Assembly: GCA_045532655.1 (NCBI GenBank)
Contig: JAZSGI010000184.1
Span: forward strand, 1 to 10,751
Origin: JAVBQJ01 sp045532655
GTDB taxonomy: Bacteria; Verrucomicrobiota; Lentisphaeria; Victivallales; Victivallaceae
Length of the DNA: 10,751 bases
Direction: 5' to 3'
The notes under the pieces are model-generated. The model saw only the letters and a program-made list of their open reading frames with translations. It searched no databases and was not told the origin of the DNA. Each line of letters begins with the position of its first letter. Position 1 is the first letter of the stretch. The position numbers and the translations under genes were made by a program. Positions 6,850 to 10,751 of this stretch are shown here, piece after piece.

Positions 6850-6875
6850 CAACCCTTTAAGACAAGGACGAAAAT

Positions 6876-7919
6876 ATGAACAAGAAAAGTTACACTGCAC
6901 AGGAAATAGCAGAAATCGTTTCCGGCGAAATAATCGGTGATCCTTCAAGGACAGTAAACGGTGTCGCTTCCATTAAAGATGCTTCCGCAGAACAGGTGAG
7001 CTTTATCGGCAACCGTAAATACCGCAGTCAGCTGGACACAGCACGTGCAGGAGTCATCCTTATATGTCAGGATCTTGCAAAAGAGGAACTCCGTGACCGT
7101 ACTTTTATCGTCTGCGGTAATGTTGACTTTGCATTTTCTTCGGTGATAGCCCTTTTTGCCCCCCCTGCCCCGGTATATGCCCCCGGCGTGCATCCCTCTG
7201 CAGTTGTTGCAGATGATGCGATCCTCGGCGCCGGTGTGCATGTGGGAGCCAATGCAGTCATTGCTTCCCGCGCAGTTATCGGGGACGGCACTGTTATCGG
7301 TGCAGGCTGTTATGTGGGCGAAGATGTCAAAATCGGTTCAAAAACCATGCTCAACCCCAATGTCACCGTACTCCACCGCTGCGAGATCGGACATGGTACT
7401 ATTATCCATTCCGGCGTTGTCATCGGTGCTGACGGTTTCGGCTTTGTCCCCGGCCCCAAAGGTCTTGTAAAAGTCCCGCAGACTGGTATTGTGCGTATCG
7501 GTTCCGACGTGGAAATCGGGGCAAATACAACCATTGACCGCGCCCGTTTCGGCGTAACCTGGATCAAGGACAATGTCAAAATCGATGATCAGGTCATGGT
7601 TGCCCACAACGTTGTTGTCGGCGAAAGTTCCATACTTGTTGCCCAGTGCGGTATTGCCGGCAGCGCAGAGATCGGCAGAGGCGTGATCATTGCCGCCAAA
7701 GCCGGTATCAACGGTCATATTACAATTGGTGACGGCTGCCAGATCGCCGGAACTTCAGGCGTTGTAAAAAGCCTCGAAGCCGGTTCTATTGCTGTCGGTA
7801 CCCCTGCAGAGTCCCAGCGTGAATTCATGGCTCGTGTGGCCCTCCCACGCAAAGTGGAAAAACTCACAGCCAAACTTGAAGCTCTGGAAAAAGAATTGGC
7901 AGAACTCAAAGGCAAATAA
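6876..7919 (+). CDS. lpxD: UDP-3-O-acylglucosamine N-acyltransferase LpxD
   Basis: LpxD transfers a 3-hydroxyacyl chain from ACP to the 2-amino group of UDP-3-O-acyl-glucosamine, the third step of lipid A synthesis. The 347 aa match the usual ~340. The N-terminal uridine-binding domain (about residues 1-105) contains VSFIGNRKY, placing F43, N46 and Y49 at the nucleotide-contact positions described for Chlamydia LpxD. From about residue 108 to 318 a left-handed beta-helix of hexapeptide repeats is obvious ([VI]-G-x-G and [IV]-G-x-x-x-x-I repeats). The catalytic His is H244 in VMVAHNVVVG, and the following GIAGSAEIGRG-IINGHITIG region is typical. A C-terminal coiled helix (KVEKLTAKLEALEKELAELKGK) matches the acceptor-ACP and trimerisation helices. 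AAGGAC lies about 8 nt before the ATG. The next gene begins directly at the stop codon. Confidence 0.97.
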   Translation: MNKKSYTAQEIAEIVSGEIIGDPSRTVNGVASIKDASAEQVSFIGNRKYRSQLDTARAGVILICQDLAKEELRDRTFIVCGNVDFAFSSVIALFAPPAPVYAPGVHPSAVVADDAILGAGVHVGANAVIASRAVIGDGTVIGAGCYVGEDVKIGSKTMLNPNVTVLHRCEIGHGTIIHSGVVIGADGFGFVPGPKGLVKVPQTGIVRIGSDVEIGANTTIDRARFGVTWIKDNVKIDDQVMVAHNVVVGESSILVAQCGIAGSAEIGRGVIIAAKAGINGHITIGDGCQIAGTSGVVKSLEAGSIAVGTPAESQREFMARVALPRKVEKLTAKLEALEKELAELKGK

Positions 7920-9239
7920 GTGATCCTGCGGCCACGTATTATCTGCAAAATATCATCAACAGCCCACAAGTGCAGCGGACTGCTTCTTGTCCTGTTTATT
8001 GCAGCAGGAGTGCTGACCGGCGCAGAGTTGTCCGGCGGCTTCAATGAAGCAGCAGTACGGGAAGCAGCCATGGCAGGCGATGTACAGGCACAACTGCTTC
8101 TGGGAACATATTATTTCAACAAAGGCAGCGGAGCGGCAGAAACTGATCTTGAGCGGGCGTGTCACTGGTTCAGACAAGCGGCAAAGGCGGAGCATCCGGA
8201 AGGATACTACAATCTTGCAGTATGTCTTGAACATGGTTTCGGCACGCCGCAAAATACAGCTGAAGCCTTGGAACTGTACCGTAAAGCCGGTGAAGCAGGT
8301 TTGCTCCCTGCCCGGCTCCAGTGGGCAATTCTCACCATAAGTACTTCCGGCGACACAGAAAAGGCAACAAAGACAATAGAGGATCTGGCTGCCGCCTCCT
8401 ACCCCCCTGCACAGAATTATCTCGGGGAACTGGCCTTACAACAGGCAGCGGAGATTTCAACGACATCACCGTCTCAAGCAGAGGAGCTCCTTGACAAAGG
8501 GGAAGATCTTTTTATAAAAGCCGCCGGAACAGGATATGTTCCTGCCTGCAGTAATGCGGCAAGACAACTGCTTTCCCGCAGCAGAGCAGGACAAACGGGT
8601 AGAGAAAGAGCCGAACTGGCAAGAATTTTTCTGCAAAAAGCTGCAGATCGTAACGACAGTGACTCTATGGCACAGTTGGCTTTCTGCATAGAAAACGGCA
8701 TCGGTTCAGATGATGGCGGCGATGTTGCCGCCGCAAAAAAACTCTATCAGCAGGCAGCAGAACTGGGCAATCCCGGAGCAATCCTGCGGATAGGGGAATT
8801 TATACTTGCAGGCAGTGAAGCAGAGCCTTCCGATCCGGAGAAAGCCTTTGAATACTTTCAGAAAGCCGCAGCCTCCGGCAATCCTGCAGCAGCTTTGCGG
8901 GTGGGCATGTGTTATGCAGAAGGCATCGGCACAACAAGGGATGCAGTCAAAGCGGCAGACAGATTCCTCATAGCCGCCAGAGCAGAAATACCTGAAGCCC
9001 AATTCAATCTTGCATGTCTTTTTTTCAAGGGGGACGGCATCCCGAAAGATCCTGATGCCGCCTATTATTGGTTCAAACGGGCAGCCGGGAACGGCGATAT
9101 TCAAGCCTGTAAACAGGTTGCCTACTGTTGTTTTTACGGGATAGGTACCAAACAGGATGAACAGGAAGGCATAAAATGGCTGATGCAAGCGGCCCGTGAC
9201 GGTGATGAAGAAGCCAAAAAACTGTTGACCGGAGAATAA
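7920..9239 (+). CDS. Exported Sel1-like repeat (TPR-type) protein
   Basis: The 439-aa product has an N-terminal hydrophobic segment (GLLLVLFIAAGVLTGA, about residues 20-35) after a basic start, giving a likely signal peptide with cleavage near A35. The rest is a solenoid of Sel1-like repeats of about 36 residues, with the typical pattern A-x-x-x-LG-x-x-Y-x-x-G-x-G-x-x-x-D-x-x-x-A-x-x-[WY][FY]-x-[KR]-AA-x-x-G. Clear units run from about residue 55 to 125 (two) and from about 240 to 435 (five). The middle (about 126-240) is more diverged. SLR proteins usually act as protein-interaction scaffolds; many are periplasmic. The start is a GTG at 7920 that abuts the lpxD stop codon, chosen because it supplies the signal peptide; no strong ribosome-binding site precedes it. 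lpxK follows after 3 bp. Its place between lpxD and lpxK suggests, but does not prove, an envelope role. Confidence 0.9.
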   Translation: MILRPRIICKISSTAHKCSGLLLVLFIAAGVLTGAELSGGFNEAAVREAAMAGDVQAQLLLGTYYFNKGSGAAETDLERACHWFRQAAKAEHPEGYYNLAVCLEHGFGTPQNTAEALELYRKAGEAGLLPARLQWAILTISTSGDTEKATKTIEDLAAASYPPAQNYLGELALQQAAEISTTSPSQAEELLDKGEDLFIKAAGTGYVPACSNAARQLLSRSRAGQTGRERAELARIFLQKAADRNDSDSMAQLAFCIENGIGSDDGGDVAAAKKLYQQAAELGNPGAILRIGEFILAGSEAEPSDPEKAFEYFQKAAASGNPAAALRVGMCYAEGIGTTRDAVKAADRFLIAARAEIPEAQFNLACLFFKGDGIPKDPDAAYYWFKRAAGNGDIQACKQVAYCCFYGIGTKQDEQEGIKWLMQAARDGDEEAKKLLTGE

Positions 9240-9242
9240 ACC

Positions 9243-10409
9243 GTGCATATTACAGAAAAAATCGAACAATATTTTCTTGCAATAATTCTGGGCAGGAGGC
9301 GGCGCCCGCAGGATAGAATACTGACCTCTTTCCTGTTTTTTATCAGCCGTTTTTTCCGCATGGCCGTGCAGTTGCGCCTGTGGCTTTACAGCCGCCGTTT
9401 CTGCCGTGCTCATGCCCTGGGGTGTCTGGTAGTAAGCATAGGTAACTTATCCTGCGGCGGCACGGGCAAAACACCTGTGGTGGAAATTTTTGCAAAAACC
9501 CTGACCCGGAACGGCCGCAAAGTAGCTGTGCTTTCCCGCGGTTACCGGAGCAAAAAACGTTCTTTCGCCGAACGTCTGCGCCAACGTTTTGCCTCCAATG
9601 CCAAACGCACTCCACCCAAAATAGTTTCAGTGGGTGGCGAAGTGCTTCTTGACAGCAGTTATGCCGGGGATGAGCCATTCATGCTGGCAAGCAATCTGCG
9701 TAATGTGGCAGTACTTGTGGATAAAGACAGGGTAAACTCCGGACTTTATGCAGTGGAAGAACTTGCATGCGACACATTAATCCTTGATGACGGCTTCCAA
9801 TATCTGAAACTGAAAAGCCATATCAATATCGTCCTTGTAGATTCCACAGATCCTTTCGGCAATCACAATGTGCTGCCCCGGGGGACACTGCGTGAACCGA
9901 TCAAAAATCTGCGTCGGGCAGACTATATATTTCTCACAAAATCCGATGGCGGCAGACGGTTGCGTCATCTGAAAAGTTTTTTGCGCCGACACAACCACAG
10001 GGCGGAAATCATTGAATGTTGCCACCGGCCGCAATACATACAGTATTTGAGTGATCCAACCCGTAAAGAACCGCTCAGCAAACTGAAAGGAGTAAAAGTT
10101 GCCGCCTTGTCCGCAATCGCCAATCCTGCAAGTTTCGAGAGTTTTCTGCGGGAACTTGGTTCAGAGATAATTTATACCCAGCATTTTGCCGATCATCACC
10201 GCTATACGGAAGAAGAAGTGAAAGAATTTGCATTGCAGGCGGCCCAAAAAGGAGCAGAGCTGATTTTGACAACAGAAAAAGATGCAGTCCGTATGCCAGA
10301 TCCTGAGCCGTATGCCGGAATTCCGGCGTGTTTCCTGCGGGTGGAAATCGATATATTAAGCGGGCAGGAAAACTTCGATCAGTGCATCAGCCGTATCTGT
10401 TTTCTGTAA
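9243..10409 (+). CDS. lpxK: Tetraacyldisaccharide 4'-kinase LpxK
   Basis: LpxK phosphorylates the 4'-position of the lipid A disaccharide at the inner face of the cytoplasmic membrane, yielding lipid IVA. The N-terminus (about residues 30-55) is hydrophobic and Arg-rich, fitting the membrane-associated start of the family. The Walker A motif is in VVSIGNLSCGGTGKTP (G72-T77). VLSRGY, GDEPFMLA, LILDDGFQYLKL (DDGFQ at 182-186), IVLVDSTDPFGN, LPRGTLREP and the C-terminal FADHHRYT (D317-H319) and TTEKDAVRMP are all characteristic. At 388 aa it is longer than the ~330 of E. coli; much of the excess is an Arg/Lys-rich insertion between RGYRSKK and GDEP (about residues 101-145). The GTG start at 9243 has GGAG 8 nt upstream, within the end of the preceding gene. 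It is the last gene of the rightward run. Confidence 0.97.
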   Translation: MHITEKIEQYFLAIILGRRRRPQDRILTSFLFFISRFFRMAVQLRLWLYSRRFCRAHALGCLVVSIGNLSCGGTGKTPVVEIFAKTLTRNGRKVAVLSRGYRSKKRSFAERLRQRFASNAKRTPPKIVSVGGEVLLDSSYAGDEPFMLASNLRNVAVLVDKDRVNSGLYAVEELACDTLILDDGFQYLKLKSHINIVLVDSTDPFGNHNVLPRGTLREPIKNLRRADYIFLTKSDGGRRLRHLKSFLRRHNHRAEIIECCHRPQYIQYLSDPTRKEPLSKLKGVKVAALSAIANPASFESFLRELGSEIIYTQHFADHHRYTEEEVKEFALQAAQKGAELILTTEKDAVRMPDPEPYAGIPACFLRVEIDILSGQENFDQCISRICFL

Positions 10410-10427
10410 TACCCTATTCTGAAAATA

Positions 10428-10471
10428 AACTCCGCAAATTGTCTGTAATATTACCGGCAAAGTGCGGAGTT
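10428..10471. terminator. 44-bp imperfect palindrome after lpxK, probable terminator
   Basis: The sequence is a dyad about the centre at 10449/10450. The outer arms AACTCCGCA (10428-10436) and TGCGGAGTT (10463-10471) are perfectly complementary. The core GTAATATTAC is also palindromic, and 18 of 22 positions pair overall. It begins 19 bp after the lpxK stop and is followed by a modest T-rich tail (TGCTGTTTATT). This fits a transcription terminator; the weak T-run leaves open a regulator-binding site or an RNA-processing hairpin. Confidence 0.5.
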
Positions 10472-10539
10472 GCTGTTTATTCCCACTAAAGCTCTCTCAA
10501 TACTCCGGCGGTTCTGACCAGCTTGTGTACCAAAACAAA

Positions 10540-10571
10540 TAATAATAATAACGTTTAATAATAATAACGTT
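10540..10571. repeat. Perfect 16-bp tandem duplication
   Basis: TAATAATAATAACGTT occurs twice in direct succession, at 10540-10555 and 10556-10571, with no mismatch. It borders the hairpin cluster that starts at 10572. It is AT-rich, contains trinucleotide TAA steps and shows no coding potential. It could be a short target-site or slippage duplication, or part of a repeat element. Confidence 0.8.
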
Positions 10572-10606
10572 GGAATTACTTTTTTTGAAAAGAAAAAAGT
10601 AATTCC
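10572..10606. repeat. Inverted repeat 1 of a hairpin cluster (14-bp perfect stem)
   Basis: The arm GGAATTACTTTTTT (10572-10585) is exactly complementary to AAAAAAGTAATTCC (10593-10606), with a 7-nt loop TGAAAAG. It directly follows the 16-bp tandem repeat. The A/T-rich inner stem means that transcripts from either strand form a hairpin, but there is no long U-run after it. Confidence 0.75.
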
Positions 10607-10632
10607 GAGCAAAAGTTTTTGGTAAAAGGGGT

Positions 10633-10673
10633 GCGGGGAAAAAGACCTTTTTTCAAAAAGGCTTTTTCCCCGC
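10633..10673. repeat. Inverted repeat 2 (12-bp G/C-capped stem), possible bidirectional terminator
   Basis: The arm GCGGGGAAAAAG (10633-10644) is exactly complementary to CTTTTTCCCCGC (10662-10673). The inner part continues as CCTTTTTTCAAAAAGG, so nearly the whole 41 bp is self-complementary. Strong base pairing plus A and T runs on both sides could stop transcription in either direction. Confidence 0.75.
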
Positions 10674-10679
10674 AAAACA

Positions 10680-10705
10680 GTTTACATAAAAGTTTTTATG
10701 CAAAC
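10680..10705. repeat. Inverted repeat 3 (11 of 12 pairs)
   Basis: The arm GTTTACATAAAA (10680-10691) pairs with TTTTATGCAAAC (10694-10705) with one mismatch and a 2-nt gap. It follows inverted repeat 2 after 6 bp. If a leftward gene ends at the right edge, this hairpin straddles its stop codon. Confidence 0.6.
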
Positions 10706-10749
10706 TTGTTGATGGTCATCAGCAAGCGATGATACTCACGGTGTGGGTA
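10696..10749 (-). CDS. Possible C-terminal end of a leftward gene, cut by the window edge
   Basis: Read on the minus strand, one frame stays open from the window edge for 17 residues (YPHREYHRLLMTINKFA) and ends at TAA (10698-10696). The composition looks like an ordinary helical C-terminus. The stretch is far too short to assign or to be confident about. If real, it would converge on lpxK, and the hairpins between would lie in a convergent intergenic space. Confidence 0.2.
   Translation of the reverse strand, partial: YPHREYHRLLMTINKFA
10705..10726. repeat. Inverted repeat 4 (9 of 10 pairs plus one wobble)
   Basis: The arm CTTGTTGATG (10705-10714) pairs with CATCAGCAAG (10717-10726) around a GT centre; the only imperfect pair is a T-G wobble. 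It overlaps the end of inverted repeat 3 by one base. Confidence 0.5.
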
Positions 10750-10751
10750 TT

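Larger units (their letters stand above)
10410..10695. other. Structured non-coding region downstream of lpxK
   Basis: No complete gene is supported here. The stretch holds the post-lpxK palindrome, a plain ~70-bp spacer (10472-10539), the 16-bp tandem repeat and most of the inverted-repeat cluster. Base composition changes from the neighbouring coding sequence to long A and T runs. Open frames across it encode Lys/Phe/Ile-rich peptides that simply follow the hairpin arms. Confidence 0.65.

Noticed and set aside
7180..7850. Internal DNA repeats in lpxD
   Set aside because: The periodic GT- and ATCGG-rich sequence reflects the hexapeptide repeats of the left-handed beta-helix, not a separate repeat element.
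8706..9413. 235-codon minus-strand open frame across the end of the Sel1 gene and the start of lpxK
   Set aside because: It covers two well-supported genes on the other strand and has an aromatic- and Cys-rich composition typical of antisense frames.
10451..10675. 74-codon minus-strand open frame after lpxK
   Set aside because: Its sequence is the translation of the hairpin arms and the TAA repeats (Lys/Phe/Ile-rich). Such peptides are frequently mis-annotated from repeats.

Overview
The window reads as a dense stretch of chromosome from a diderm (Gram-negative) bacterium that makes lipid A. Four genes belong to or directly feed the Raetz pathway (lpxC, a fabZ-type dehydratase, lpxD, lpxK), and a Skp/OmpH-type periplasmic chaperone and a predicted outer-membrane lipoprotein sit among them. 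I could not identify the organism from sequence alone. The moderate GC content, the split lpx cluster and the protein flavour would suit the PVC group (for example Lentisphaerota/Verrucomicrobiota), but this is a weak inference. No rRNA, tRNA, CRISPR array, insertion sequence or prophage was recognised.

Layout. On the minus strand at the left lie an uncharacterised single-pass membrane protein (6-494) and, upstream of it in the same operon, miaA (513-1487). A 62-bp divergent promoter region (1488-1549) separates them from a long rightward run: lpxC (1550-2404), a double-hotdog FabZ-like protein (2416-3348), a small lipoprotein (3385-3966), pyrF (3963-4787), trpS (4792-5760), a small helix-turn-helix protein (5805-6200), skp/ompH (6226-6849), lpxD (6876-7919), an exported Sel1-repeat protein (7920-9239) and lpxK (9243-10409). 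Gaps within the run are 0-44 bp and one junction overlaps by 4 bp, so much of it could be co-transcribed. No convincing internal terminator was seen.

How the genes work together. LpxC commits UDP-3-O-acyl-GlcNAc to lipid A. FabZ balances 3-hydroxyacyl-ACP use between fatty acids and lipid A. LpxD adds the second 3-hydroxyacyl chain and LpxK phosphorylates the disaccharide. Skp escorts outer-membrane proteins across the periplasm. lpxA and lpxB are not in the window. pyrF (UMP synthesis) and trpS (tRNA-Trp charging) are housekeeping genes inserted into the envelope run.

The last ~340 bp (10410-10751) hold no complete gene but are rich in structure. They contain a 44-bp imperfect palindrome just after lpxK, a perfect 16-bp tandem duplication, and then a row of four inverted repeats. 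This looks like a terminator followed by a composite extragenic palindromic or MITE-like element. A leftward gene may end at the right edge.

The most noteworthy points are the FabZ second domain that has lost its catalytic His, the hairpin-rich tail, and three uncharacterised genes (the lipoprotein, the HTH protein and the Sel1-repeat protein) embedded in the envelope run. I found no clear evidence of a wholly new defence or mobile system.
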